Part shown: positions 30,590-38,367 of the stretch, in pieces
Layout: the number at the start of each line of letters is the position of its first letter
Position numbering within the stretch: position 1 is the first letter of the stretch
Assembly (NCBI GenBank): GCA_964490245.1
Contig: CAZBAF010000001.1
Span: 62,001 to 126,000, forward strand
DNA length: 64,000 bases
Reading direction: 5' to 3'
Source of the DNA: CAZBAF01 sp964490245
GTDB lineage: Bacteria; Patescibacteriota; Saccharimonadia; Saccharimonadales; JACDBH01
Position numbers and translations under genes: made by a program
The notes under the pieces: generated by a model
The model's input: the letters and a program-made list of their open reading frames with translations, nothing else
Databases searched by the model: none
What the model was told of the DNA's origin: nothing

Positions 30590-30660
30590 AGCAACGTCTG
30601 CGCCCTAATAGGCCCGCTGAACGAATACCCCTTTAATCAACCCGGCGCCCGGGTAAAAGA

Positions 30661-30689
30661 TTGCAACAATCAGTGCTTTGTTGTACAAT
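30661..30689 (+). promoter_or_regulatory. Promoter of rpsJ (TTGCAA-17-TACAAT)
   Basis: TTGCAA (30661-30666), 17 nt, TACAAT (30684-30689). The roughly 150-nt leader holds a CTC-TAACC/GGTTA-GAG hairpin (about 30733-30763) and then a degenerate TAGATAATAGGT-type tract before the SD. Confidence 0.6.
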
Positions 30690-30846
30690 GAACGGGTCAA
30701 ATTAATCGTTCTGAGAACTTGGCGGTCACTCATAACCCCGTGCAAGGTTACAGAGCAAAGTTTTATAGATAATAGGTAATAGATGATAGGTAACTTTATC
30801 TATAGTCTATCTAATATCACCTAGTGCGACTGAAAGGAGCACCAAA

Positions 30847-31194
30847 ATGGCTGAAGCAAAAAAAGCAACCGCCGCTGCCGCACCTGCCGGCAAGCAGCGT
30901 ATCCGTATCCGCCTGAAGGCATACGACCACAAAGTAATCGATCAAAGCGCCAAGCAGATCGTTGATACTGCACTGCGCACCGGCGCGACCATTGCCGGGC
31001 CAATCCCTCTGCCAACCCGTAAGAGCACCTTTACGGTCGTTAAGAGCCCGCACGTCTACAAGAAAGGCCGCGAACAGTTTGAAATGCGCGTACACAAGCG
31101 CCTGATCGACGTCTTTGAGCCAACACCCAAGACCATCGACAGCCTCATGAACCTGTCGCTTCCAGCCGGCTGCGACGCCGAAATCAAGATGTAG
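30847..31194 (+). CDS. rpsJ: 30S ribosomal protein S10, transcribed alone
   Basis: S10 is a 30S head protein and also the NusE transcription factor. The 115-aa product has a 15-residue Ala/Lys N-terminal extension before the normal start ('QRIRIRLKAYDHKVIDQSAKQIVDT'), and the 'GPIPLPT' and 'SPHVYKKGREQFEMR' motifs. It normally heads the S10 operon, but here a terminator follows directly and rplC lies 3.1 kb away behind its own promoter. SD is GAAAGGAGC. Confidence 0.96.
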   Translation: MAEAKKATAAAAPAGKQRIRIRLKAYDHKVIDQSAKQIVDTALRTGATIAGPIPLPTRKSTFTVVKSPHVYKKGREQFEMRVHKRLIDVFEPTPKTIDSLMNLSLPAGCDAEIKM

Positions 31195-31200
31195 CAAACC

Positions 31201-31231
31201 AAAGAACCGCCGAAAAATTGGCGGTTCTTTT
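31201..31231 (+). terminator. Intrinsic terminator of rpsJ
   Basis: AAAGAACCGCC (31201-31211), 8-nt loop, GGCGGTTCTTT (31220-31230). It separates rpsJ from the genes downstream. Confidence 0.85.
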
Positions 31232-31241
31232 GAAGAGCAAT

Positions 31242-31912
31242 ATGGCAGAAATTAAGCAGTAATCCTGGATTTTGACGACACGCTATGCCTTACCGAAGAG
31301 GCGTGCTTCAATCTGGAGAACGAAGTGCTTGCACGCATAGGCCGCGAACCCATGCCCCGCGAAATCCATAAATCAACGTGGGGCATGCCGCTGTATGACG
31401 CCATTCAACTGCGCTCGCCAGGCGTGGATGCCGATACCTTCTGGCAGGCAATGCCCGCTGTTCACGAAGAATTTATCAAAGCTGGCCAAGTTGATATTGT
31501 CCCGGAAGCGAACCTTAAAACGCTTGATACACTTGCAAAACTTGGCAAACAGCTCATGATCCTTACGAGCCGCTCTGAGGTAGAAATGACGCACCTGCTT
31601 GATCCTCAGCATCACTTAGCGGGCAGGATTAGCTCGTTCTATCACAAAGGGAATATGCGATATCATAAACCGGATCACCGGGCCTTTGAAGTTATTGAAA
31701 GGGACCACAACCTGCGCCCGGACGAGTGCGTTTATGTGGGCGATTCGCCTAGCGATGCAAGCGCATCAAACGGCGCAGGCATACCCTTTATTGCAAGTCT
31801 GGAAAGTACCCTCCGCACCAGAGAGGACTTCGCGGACTATAGAGTGGACGTCTTTATTGACCATTTTACAGAGCTCCCGGACGCTGTGGCTTATCTCGAA
31901 AGCAAGCTATAG
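31242..31912 (+). pseudogene. HAD-family hydrolase, frameshifted at codon 5
   Basis: The protein reads as a haloacid-dehalogenase-like phosphatase: motif I 'VILDFDDTL', motif II 'LTSRS' and motif III/IV 'YVGDSPSDASAS'. The frame holding motif I is closed upstream by TAA at 31253-31255, and the only start with context, ATG 31242 (MAEIKQ), is one frame off. Restoring one A near 31251-31256 would give MAEIKA followed by motif I. So either the gene is inactivated by a single-base loss, or the sequence has an error, or a frameshift is used. Starting at the downstream GTG 31325 would drop the catalytic Asp motif. Confidence 0.72.
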
Positions 31913-31930
31913 TTTGCTATACTAAGGCAA

Positions 31931-32395
31931 ATGACCGTTGCAGACGAAAAAACCGACCTCAAGCGTGGCGTTGACTATATCGGCGTTACAATTAATTTTT
32001 TGGTTCATGACGGTAAAGGCAATATTCTGCTGCAAAAACGCAGCCAGAACTGCCGGGACGAGCAGGGCAGGTGGGATATCGGCGGCGGCGCGCTGGAGTT
32101 TGGCGAGCGCCTGTTGGATGCCGTAAAGCGCGAAATAAAAGAAGAGTTGTTGACCGATCCGCTTTCTGTCGAGTTTCTGAAGAGCTATGAGGCGCTGCGT
32201 GATAATAACGGTACCCCGACGCACTGGATGGCCTTTATGTTCGCCGTCCTGGTTAATCCAAAAACAATCAAGATAGGCGAACCGCATAAGATAGATGAAA
32301 TCGGCTGGTTTAACAGCAAGAACCTGCCCGATCCCCTGCACAGTATGTTTCCTCATGCGCTGGAAGCAGCGCAGAAGCATAATTTGATCAGTTAG
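31931..32395 (+). CDS. NUDIX hydrolase
   Basis: A 154-aa NUDIX pyrophosphohydrolase of the type that cleans up nucleoside diphosphate derivatives. The Nudix box is seen as 'GGGALEFGERLLDAVKREIK' followed by EEL, with the G-x5-E-x7-RE-x2-EE pattern kept. It has 'NILLQKRSQNCRDEQGRWDI' before it, which resembles the ADP-sugar/8-oxo-dGTPase group. TATACT lies 7 nt before the ATG (leaderless). Substrate unknown. Confidence 0.9.
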   Translation: MTVADEKTDLKRGVDYIGVTINFLVHDGKGNILLQKRSQNCRDEQGRWDIGGGALEFGERLLDAVKREIKEELLTDPLSVEFLKSYEALRDNNGTPTHWMAFMFAVLVNPKTIKIGEPHKIDEIGWFNSKNLPDPLHSMFPHALEAAQKHNLIS

Positions 32396-32474
32396 TATTT
32401 ATTTTGACCCTATCTTTTTATTATAGCACACTTGTGTCATACTTGTCAAGTACTACCTCTGTTATACTGTACAT

Positions 32475-33377
32475 ATGACCCGTTTTGGAGCCAGTTTTTC
32501 CGCCCCGTACGCCCAATATCTCGGGCTTAACCCTAAAGAGTGCCTGAAAGCAGCGTTATCAGACCTGGGAGTGCGAAGAGTCAGGCTGATGAGTTATTGG
32601 AACCGGCTGGAACCGATCAAGGGCAAATATAATTTCCGCGAGCTGGACTGGCAGCTTGCTCTGGCCGACAAGTATGGCGCCGAGGTGACGCTCTGCCTGG
32701 GCTTGCGCCAGCCGCGCTGGCCCGAAAACCACTGGCCGCAGTGGGCCCGGACCCTGCCGGAAGAAGCGTGGCAAAAAGCGCTGGCCGAATTCATAACCGC
32801 GGTAATAGAACGATACAAGGACAGGCCATGCATTGTCAGTTATCAGCTCGAGAACGAAGCGCTGCTGAGAACCTTTGGTGAGCATGGCAATTTCGACAGG
32901 CAGCGCCTGCGGCGTGAGCTAAAGCTCGTCAAACAGCTGGATCCGTCGCGGCCGGTGATTATGACAGCCAGCGACTCATGGGGTCTGCCGCTATTGGGTC
33001 CGCTGCCGGATATGTTCGGGTTTTCGGTGTATCGGTATTTTTATGACCGCGGACGATATCGCCGGTCGCGGCGGCCGCCGGGGCTGTACCGTACGCGGGC
33101 ACGCCTTATCCAAATACTTACCCATAGACCGGTCTTTATCCATGAACTGCAGGCCGAGCCCTGGGGCCCAAAGGCCATACCCGACATGCCGCTGGCCGAA
33201 CAATTCAAAAGTATAAACCTCGACCGCGTACACGAGATGGTCCGGTTTGCCGTCCAAACAGGCCTGCACCCGATTGATCTATGGGGCCTGGAGTGGTGGT
33301 ACTGGCTTAAAGTCCGCCATCAGCAGCCAAAGCTGTGGGACGAGCTGCGCAAGCTCTATACAGATGAGGCTGGCTAA
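32475..33377 (+). CDS. Glycoside hydrolase-like TIM-barrel protein (clan GH-A type)
   Basis: A 300-aa protein with the pattern of a clan A glycoside hydrolase barrel: 'VRLMSYWNRLEPIKGKYNFRELDWQLALADKYG' near the start, an acid/base candidate Glu128 in 'QLENEAL', and a nucleophile candidate in 'HELQAEPWG' (Glu224 or Glu228). Arg and Pro-rich basic residues (about 193-210) are unusual. No signal peptide is visible, so it would act inside the cell. TATACT lies 6 nt before ATG, so the message is leaderless. Substrate cannot be told from sequence alone. Confidence 0.78.
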   Translation: MTRFGASFSAPYAQYLGLNPKECLKAALSDLGVRRVRLMSYWNRLEPIKGKYNFRELDWQLALADKYGAEVTLCLGLRQPRWPENHWPQWARTLPEEAWQKALAEFITAVIERYKDRPCIVSYQLENEALLRTFGEHGNFDRQRLRRELKLVKQLDPSRPVIMTASDSWGLPLLGPLPDMFGFSVYRYFYDRGRYRRSRRPPGLYRTRARLIQILTHRPVFIHELQAEPWGPKAIPDMPLAEQFKSINLDRVHEMVRFAVQTGLHPIDLWGLEWWYWLKVRHQQPKLWDELRKLYTDEAG

Positions 33378-33407
33378 GCAGTGACGCTTGTGCTTTAATA
33401 GATGGAA

Positions 33408-33710
33408 ATGGCAAAAACAAAAAAGACGGTTCAAACGCGCAGGCAAACGCGCTCAACAGCGCGGGTAGCATCAGGTGATACAGATAGCATCTACGTGCTA
33501 AAGCTGGTTCTGTACCTGATCATCGGTGCCCAGTGGATACGTATCACACGCGGCAGCATGACCATACCGCTGCCGGTAGGACTGCTGGTAGGCGTGCTTT
33601 TTGCTCGCACAGAACGCTTCTCGCTGGACCGCAAAATCGGCTATGCCATTCTGCTGATGAGCATGTTTATCGGTTTTTGGCTGCCGATTGGTATTGAGAT
33701 TCTGTTGTAG
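33408..33710 (+). CDS. Small membrane protein
   Basis: A 100-aa protein with a Lys/Arg/Thr-rich N-terminus (about 30 residues) and two to three hydrophobic segments ('YVLKLVLYLIIGAQWI', 'LPVGLLVGVLFA', 'YAILLMSMFIGFWLPIGIEIL'). TTTAAT ends 8-9 nt before ATG 33408; ATG 33402 is the alternative. Its 3' end overlaps a gene on the other strand by 44 nt. Function unknown. Confidence 0.6.
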   Translation: MAKTKKTVQTRRQTRSTARVASGDTDSIYVLKLVLYLIIGAQWIRITRGSMTIPLPVGLLVGVLFARTERFSLDRKIGYAILLMSMFIGFWLPIGIEILL

Positions 33711-33921
33711 GACGAGGACCTTTTTTGCTTTTCTTTGCCCAACGGCGCAGTACTTCGAAACCGCCGGCCTGGGCCGCGTTTAGCGCTGCATATGAAGAGA
33801 TAAGAACATTCGGACCGGGAATAGCCAGCGCCACCGCACCGGCACCGAGCGCAACCACGGTATTAAAGTTGCGGCCAAACCGGGCGGCACTCTCGCCAAA
33901 TGACTCTTTACTGTTTGCCAT
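33667..33921 (-). CDS. Small protein with one hydrophobic segment
   Basis: An 84-aa protein with 'TVVALGAGAVALAIPGPNVLISS' as a likely membrane helix and a basic tail (RRWAKKSKKGPRP). On the minus strand a TACAAT-type box lies 6 nt before the ATG, again suggesting a leaderless transcript. It is convergent with and overlaps the previous gene. Function unknown. Confidence 0.55.
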   Translation of the reverse strand: MANSKESFGESAARFGRNFNTVVALGAGAVALAIPGPNVLISSYAALNAAQAGGFEVLRRWAKKSKKGPRPTTESQYQSAAKNR

Positions 33922-34010
33922 GGCCTTATTGTATACAGCGGTCCTGTGCGTAAGCTGTAATCAATTTTATTAAACCGCCGCTGCATACTCCTTCCAGTCG
34001 CAGGAATATT

Positions 34011-34059
34011 AAATATGGGTAGCTGCAGTCAACATCCCCATGTCTTTCCCATTTTTCAT
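34011..34059 (-). repeat. Dispersed repeat, inverted copy of 37516-37564
   Basis: The reverse complement of these 49 bases is identical to 37516-37564 in the rplV-rpsC junction. Similarity extends outward on both sides, including a shared GCGACTGGAAGGAG segment (near 33988-34002 here), though with a 14-nt gap. Confidence 0.85.
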
Positions 34060-34178
34060 ATTTCTTATTTCATTATGTAGTCTCCCTCTAACAGCAGCTG
34101 ATACCTGCAGCATCTTGCAGTCTCGGCGCAGCCAGACATAGGAACGATCATGTGAAGCGTAGTAGAATAGTCAACATA

Positions 34179-34208
34179 TTGACAGGGGTTAGCGTTTCAT
34201 GCTAATCT
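34179..34208 (+). promoter_or_regulatory. Promoter of the rplC-led ribosomal operon
   Basis: TTGACA (34179-34184), 18 nt, TAATCT (34203-34208). It lies upstream of a structured leader before rplC. Confidence 0.65.
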
Positions 34209-34229
34209 GTATTGGTATTTCAATAAATT

Positions 34230-34311
34230 GACGTGTCTTAGAGCTTGGTGAATTAGCAGGTCTACAGAGGTAGAAACCGCTAGACACCAAGATTTTTGCT
34301 GACGTGTCTCT
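34230..34311 (+). promoter_or_regulatory. Structured leader / attenuator candidate before rplC
   Basis: The leader folds into a long hairpin: CTTGGTG (34244-34250) with CACCAAG (34285-34291), enclosing TAGC/GCTA and TCTAC/GTAGA helices. It is followed at once by ATTTTT, the form of an intrinsic terminator. A direct repeat TGACGTGTCT flanks it (about 34229 and 34300), and its GTGTCT can pair with AGACAC (34282-34287) in the hairpin's 3' arm, an alternative fold. In E. coli the S10 leader is an L4-controlled attenuator; a similar role here is inference. Confidence 0.6.
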
Positions 34312-34337
34312 AATAACAAGAAGGTGTACACCATACT

Positions 34338-34952
34338 ATGAAAGCCCTCATTACGAGGAAACTAGGCATGACAAGCATCGTCGCCGAAGACGGCGGCGTG
34401 ACGGCTGTTACCCTGCTTTCCGCTAGTCCCTGCGTCGTGACGCAGGTGAAGACCGCTGATACCGACGGGTATCAGGCGATTCAAATTGGCGCAGAAATCG
34501 CCAAGCACGCAAACAAAGCACAGGCCGGACAGGCCGACAAGAACAAGCTGGCCCCCAGCAAGATTGTCCGCGAAGTCCGCGTCAGCGAACTGCCCGAGGA
34601 CATTACGGTCGGCACCGAGCTAAAGGCCGATATCTTTGCTATTGGTGACGCTGTACAGGTCACCGGCACTAGTAAGGGTAAAGGTTTTGCCGGTACCATT
34701 AAGCGCCACAACTTTGGCCGCGGCCGCAAGACACACGGTGGTCGCAGCTACCGCCGCCCCGGCTCAATCGGTTCTATGTATCCGCAGCGAATCTTTAAGG
34801 GCAAGCGCATGGCTGGCCAAATGGGCGCAGATCAGGTGACTGTCAAAGGTCTTAAGATTGCCCACGTTGACGCCGACAACAACATTATTGCCGTGACTGG
34901 TGCCGTTCCTGGCCCACGTCGCGGTATTGTTATTTTGAAAGGAGTTAAATAA
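34338..34952 (+). CDS. rplC: 50S ribosomal protein L3
   Basis: The 204-aa L3 begins 'MKALITRKLGMTSIVAEDGG' and holds the 'GKGFAGTIKRHNFGRGRKTHGG' loop that reaches the peptidyl-transferase centre and 'MAGQMGADQVTVKGLKI'. It is the first gene of the long operon that lacks rpsJ. Its stop shares a base with the rplD ATG. Confidence 0.97.
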   Translation: MKALITRKLGMTSIVAEDGGVTAVTLLSASPCVVTQVKTADTDGYQAIQIGAEIAKHANKAQAGQADKNKLAPSKIVREVRVSELPEDITVGTELKADIFAIGDAVQVTGTSKGKGFAGTIKRHNFGRGRKTHGGRSYRRPGSIGSMYPQRIFKGKRMAGQMGADQVTVKGLKIAHVDADNNIIAVTGAVPGPRRGIVILKGVK

Positions 34953-35617
34953 TGGCGACTCCAACCTACACTAAGACCGGCAACAAAGCTACTACGGCCG
35001 CCAAGCTACCAAAAGAGATTTTTGGCATCGAGACCATTAACCATGATCTTTTGAAACAGGCCTACACCGCCTATCTGGCAAATGGCCGCACCAGCAATGC
35101 CAAAACAAAGACGCGCGGTGATGTCTCCGGCGGCGGTAAGAAACCCTGGCGGCAAAAGGGTACCGGCCGCGCCCGGTTCGGTAGCTCGCGTGTGCCAATC
35201 TGGCGTGGTGGTGGTATCACCTTTGGCCCGACCGGACAAGAGAACTACACCCACAAACTGCCAACCGGACTCAAGCGCACCGCCATCAGACAGGCCCTGA
35301 GCACTAAAGGCAAGCAGATTTCTGTCATCGAAGCCTTTGACATTGCCTCCGGCAAAACTGCCGATGCAGTCAAGCTGCTTGACAAGCTGGGTGCCAACCG
35401 GCGCACACTGGTCGTTGTCGAAGACAAGACTGCCGAGCTCCTGCAGGCAACCCGCAACATCAGCGACCTGAAAGTTGTCCAGACCCGCTACCTCAACGTT
35501 TTTGACATCTTAAACGCCGACACCATCATCATAAGCAGCAAGTCTGTAGACAGTATCAGCGAGTGGCTGGGCAGCACTGCAGTCGCACCGAAAGCTAACG
35601 CTAAGGAGGCCAAGTAA
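34952..35617 (+). CDS. rplD: 50S ribosomal protein L4
   Basis: The 221-aa L4 has the tunnel loop 'GGGKKPWRQKGTGRARFGSSRVPIWRGGG' in full and the C-terminal 'RNISDLKVVQTRYLNVFDILNAD'. In enterobacteria L4 represses its own operon, which makes the hairpin upstream of rplC a natural target. Start and stop overlap the neighbouring genes (TAATG). Confidence 0.97.
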   Translation: MATPTYTKTGNKATTAAKLPKEIFGIETINHDLLKQAYTAYLANGRTSNAKTKTRGDVSGGGKKPWRQKGTGRARFGSSRVPIWRGGGITFGPTGQENYTHKLPTGLKRTAIRQALSTKGKQISVIEAFDIASGKTADAVKLLDKLGANRRTLVVVEDKTAELLQATRNISDLKVVQTRYLNVFDILNADTIIISSKSVDSISEWLGSTAVAPKANAKEAK

Positions 35618-35988
35618 TGAAAGAGCTTACCCTGAAGCCGCGCATCAGCGAAAAGGCTTACGGCCTGAGCCAGTCACCCGAGGCTAAGACTTATGTCTTT
35701 GTTGTTCCGCTAAGCGCCAACAAGCACAGCATCGCCCGCGCCATCAGTGCACAGTACGAGGTAACAGTTACCGACGTCCGTACGACCATCAGTAAGGGCA
35801 AGGCAAAAATGACCTATCGCAAGGGCAGCCGGCCGCAAGCCGGTCAGCGCTCGGACATCAAGAAGGCTTACGTAACCCTGAAAGCCGGCGACACCCTGCC
35901 GCTGTTCATTGAAGAAGCAGCCGAAGAGGCAAAGGCCGCCAAAGAGGCAGAAAAGGCAGTAAAGAAATCTGCTAAGGAGAAGAAGTAA
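35617..35988 (+). CDS. rplW: 50S ribosomal protein L23
   Basis: The 123-aa L23 sits at the tunnel exit, where trigger factor docks. The core ('KPRISEKAYGLSQSPEAKTYVFVV' and 'VTDVRTTISKGKAKMTYRKGSRP') is normal. A C-terminal extension of about 25 Ala, Glu and Lys residues is added. SD AAGGAGG precedes ATG. Confidence 0.96.
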   Translation: MKELTLKPRISEKAYGLSQSPEAKTYVFVVPLSANKHSIARAISAQYEVTVTDVRTTISKGKAKMTYRKGSRPQAGQRSDIKKAYVTLKAGDTLPLFIEEAAEEAKAAKEAEKAVKKSAKEKK

Positions 35989-35989
35989 T

Positions 35990-36844
35990 ATGGCTATTAA
36001 AGCATACAAGCCGACCACCCCGGGACGGCGCGGCATGACCAGCCAGGATTTTGACGGCATTACAGCCAAAAAACCTGTCCGGTCACTGGTTACCATCCGC
36101 AAGCAGAATTCCGGCCGTAACAACCAGGGCCGCATTACGACCCGTCACAAAGGCGGCGGTGCCCGGCGTTTTATCCGGTTGATTAACTTCAACCTGGCAC
36201 CCGGCACCCAAGCCGTTGTTGAGCACATCGAATATGATCCAGGCCGCAGTGCCCGTATTGCCCGCATCAAAGAGGCAGACGGCACCTATCATTATGTGCT
36301 GGCCGGCTCTAATATCACTATTGGCCGCACCATCCAGAGCGGTGAGGATGCACCTGTTGAGGCCGGCAACCGCCTGCCGCTTGCAAATATTCCAGTTGGT
36401 AGCACCATTTACGCTATTGAGCTGCAGCCAGGCCGCGGCGCCCAGATTGTCCGCTCAGCCGGCGGCAGTGCTCAGCTGATGGCAAAAGAAGGCGACTACG
36501 CCTCGGTTAAGCTGCCAAGCGGCGAAATCCGCAAAGTACCCGTTGCCTGCATGGCCGTTATCGGCACAATCGGTAACGAGCAGCACCAGAACGTCAAGCT
36601 TGGTAAGGCCGGCCGCTCACGGCGTAAGGGCATCCGTCCTTCTGTCCGCGGTGTGGTTATGAATGCTGTCGATCACCCGCACGGTGGTGGTGACGGTGGT
36701 CGTCACGGTGTCGGTGGTGGTAAGAACCACGGTGCCGCACCACGCACACCATGGGGCGTTAAGACGTTGGGCTACAAAACTCGCCGCCGCAAAGCGACGA
36801 ATAAGTTAATCGTTAAAAGCCGTCACGCGGCCAAGAGGAAATAA
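35990..36844 (+). CDS. rplB: 50S ribosomal protein L2
   Basis: L2 is required for subunit joining and peptidyl transfer. The 284-aa protein has 'GRITTRHKGGGARRFIR' and the conserved C-terminal 'NAVDHPHGGGDGGRHGVGGG' loop with the histidine near the catalytic centre. SD AAGGAGAAG. Confidence 0.97.
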   Translation: MAIKAYKPTTPGRRGMTSQDFDGITAKKPVRSLVTIRKQNSGRNNQGRITTRHKGGGARRFIRLINFNLAPGTQAVVEHIEYDPGRSARIARIKEADGTYHYVLAGSNITIGRTIQSGEDAPVEAGNRLPLANIPVGSTIYAIELQPGRGAQIVRSAGGSAQLMAKEGDYASVKLPSGEIRKVPVACMAVIGTIGNEQHQNVKLGKAGRSRRKGIRPSVRGVVMNAVDHPHGGGDGGRHGVGGGKNHGAAPRTPWGVKTLGYKTRRRKATNKLIVKSRHAAKRK

Positions 36845-36847
36845 ACC

Positions 36848-37117
36848 ATGAGTAGATCACTTAAGAAAGGTCCATTCATTGATCCGAAGCTCGCTAAGAA
36901 GGTAGCGGCTTTAGGCAACGATGACCGCACCATCATCAAAACCTGGGCGCGTGCAAGCGTTATCAGCCCTGATTTTGTCGGCCGCACCATTGCCGTTCAT
37001 AACGGCCGTGTTCATGTACCGGTTTTTGTGACCGAGAACATGGTTGGCCATAAGCTGGGCGAATTTGCACCAACCCGCAAGTTCCGCTCGCACGGCGGAA
37101 AGTTGGCGAAAGGCTAA
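36848..37117 (+). CDS. rpsS: 30S ribosomal protein S19
   Basis: The 89-aa S19 begins 'MSRSLKKGPFIDPKL' and has 'RASVISPDFVGRTIAVHNGR' and 'GHKLGEFAPTRKFRSHGG', all typical. It binds the 30S head with S13. SD AAGAGGAAA. Confidence 0.97.
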   Translation: MSRSLKKGPFIDPKLAKKVAALGNDDRTIIKTWARASVISPDFVGRTIAVHNGRVHVPVFVTENMVGHKLGEFAPTRKFRSHGGKLAKG

Positions 37118-37120
37118 ACC

Positions 37121-37498
37121 ATGTCAGTACAAGCAATTGCAAAATCAGTCCGCATCAGCCCGCGTAAAGTCAGCGTAGTAGCTGCTTTGGTACGCGGCCG
37201 CAGCGTCGAAGACGCCCTGGTCATACTTGAACACACACCGCGCCGTGCCGCCGTACCGGTTGCAAAGGTCATCAAGAGCGCCAGCGCCAATGCCGATCAC
37301 AACCACGGCTACAAGCCAGGCACGCTTCAGATCGTTGAAATCAGCGTTACCCCCGGCGTTCGCTACAAGCGATTCCGACCGGTATCCCGCGGCATGGCTC
37401 ATCCTTACCAGAAGCGCACCAGCCATATCAAGGTAGTGGTTGACGGACAGAAGCGTGAGACAAAGAAACCAGCCACCAAGAAAGAGGCAAAATCATGA
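37121..37498 (+). CDS. rplV: 50S ribosomal protein L22
   Basis: The 125-aa L22 lines the exit tunnel. The start 'MSVQAIAKSVRISPRKVSVVAALVRGRSV' and the beta-hairpin 'RFRPVSRGMAHPYQKRTSHI' are intact. A Lys-rich tail follows. The stop overlaps by ATGA a bridging ORF. Confidence 0.96.
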   Translation: MSVQAIAKSVRISPRKVSVVAALVRGRSVEDALVILEHTPRRAAVPVAKVIKSASANADHNHGYKPGTLQIVEISVTPGVRYKRFRPVSRGMAHPYQKRTSHIKVVVDGQKRETKKPATKKEAKS

Positions 37499-37608
37499 AA
37501 TATGAAATAAGCAACATGAAAAATGGGAAAGACATGGGGATGTTGACTGCAGCTACCCATATTTCCTATGCCCTATTGCATATTTCTGCGACTGGAAGGA
37601 GCGTGTAG
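37495..37608 (+). CDS. Bridging ORF between rplV and rpsC (37 aa)
   Basis: The spacer is open in one frame from ATG 37495 (ATGA overlap with the rplV stop) to TAG 37606-37608, one base before the rpsC ATG. Most of it is the dispersed repeat also found inverted at 34011-34059. That other copy, which lies outside an operon, differs by a 14-nt gap that would break the frame. The last codons supply the SD GGAAGGAG of rpsC. The peptide has four internal Met codons and no recognisable domain. Confidence 0.38.
   Translation: MKYEISNMKNGKDMGMLTAATHISYALLHISATGRSV
37516..37564 (+). repeat. Dispersed repeat, copy in the rplV-rpsC junction
   Basis: Forty-nine bases identical, in reverse complement, to 34011-34059. 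Confidence 0.85.
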
Positions 37609-37609
37609 T

Positions 37610-38239
37610 ATGGGACAGAAAGTAAACCCGATCAGCATGCGTCTGCAAGTCAACAAAGACTGGCGCAGCAAGTGGTTCGCATCCAAGAAAGAGTATGCAA
37701 ACTACCTGACCAAGGATCTTCAGGTCCGCCGCATGATACAGAATAAGCTCGGCCAGCGCGCCTCTATCAACAAGGTTGACATTGAGCGCTCGCCCAACCT
37801 GGTAACGGTTACCGTCGTCACCGCCAAAGCCGGTGTAGTTATCGGACGCGGCGGCTCCGGAGCCCAGGAACTCAAGACCGCTATCGAAAAGATCTATAAG
37901 GTACCGGTACGCGTTAACATTGAGGAAATCAAAAAGCCTGAACTTTACGCCAAACTGGTAGCCGAGAACATTGCCTACCAGCTGGAGCGCCGTATTGCTT
38001 TCCGCCGCGCCATCAAGTCGGCCTCAGCCGCCACCATGCGTGCCGGTGCCAAAGGCATACGTATCGAGATTGCCGGCCGGTTGAACGGCGCTGAAATGTC
38101 CCGCCGCGAAAAGTCTGTCGAAGGCTCCGTGCCGCTGCACACACTGCGCGCCGACATCGACTACGCACAGGCCAACGCACAAACTGCCGCTGGTATCATC
38201 GGTATCAAGGTGTGGATCTATAAGGGAGAGGCAGCATGA
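37610..38239 (+). CDS. rpsC: 30S ribosomal protein S3
   Basis: The 209-aa S3 begins 'MGQKVNPISMRLQVNKDWRSKWF' and has the KH-domain 'GVVIGRGGSGAQELKTAIEK' (normally GxxGxxG) and the C-terminal 'GAKGIRIEIAGRLNGAEMSR'. S3 forms part of the mRNA entry channel. The start is 37610 with GGAAGGAGCG upstream. The stop overlaps the next bridging ORF (ATGA). Confidence 0.97.
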   Translation: MGQKVNPISMRLQVNKDWRSKWFASKKEYANYLTKDLQVRRMIQNKLGQRASINKVDIERSPNLVTVTVVTAKAGVVIGRGGSGAQELKTAIEKIYKVPVRVNIEEIKKPELYAKLVAENIAYQLERRIAFRRAIKSASAATMRAGAKGIRIEIAGRLNGAEMSRREKSVEGSVPLHTLRADIDYAQANAQTAAGIIGIKVWIYKGEAA

Positions 38240-38367
38240 GTAAATTGCTAAAGCAATTTAGGAGTGCGGAGTTCGAAGTGCGGGGTGAGGCTGCCCTGAA
38301 TGCCTATCTCCTCTCTTCACACTCCCCACTGCTGTCTGCGCGACTGAAAGGAGCTGAATCATGTTAA
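38236..38367 (+). CDS. Bridging ORF between rpsC and rplP (43 aa)
   Basis: Open from ATG 38236 (overlapping the S3 stop) to TAA 38365-38367, which lies just inside rplP. It contains a perfect palindromic hairpin near its start (TAAATTGCT, AA, AGCAATTTA; 38240-38259). The end includes GCGACTGAAAGGAG, the same SD-bearing motif found upstream of rpsJ and, with one change, of rpsC. No domain seen. Confidence 0.38.
   Translation: MSKLLKQFRSAEFEVRGEAALNAYLLSSHSPLLSARLKGAESC

Noticed and set aside
31325..31912. HAD gene starting at GTG 31325
   Set aside because: This start drops the catalytic DFDDT motif that is still encoded just upstream in the same frame, so a frameshift explains the data better.
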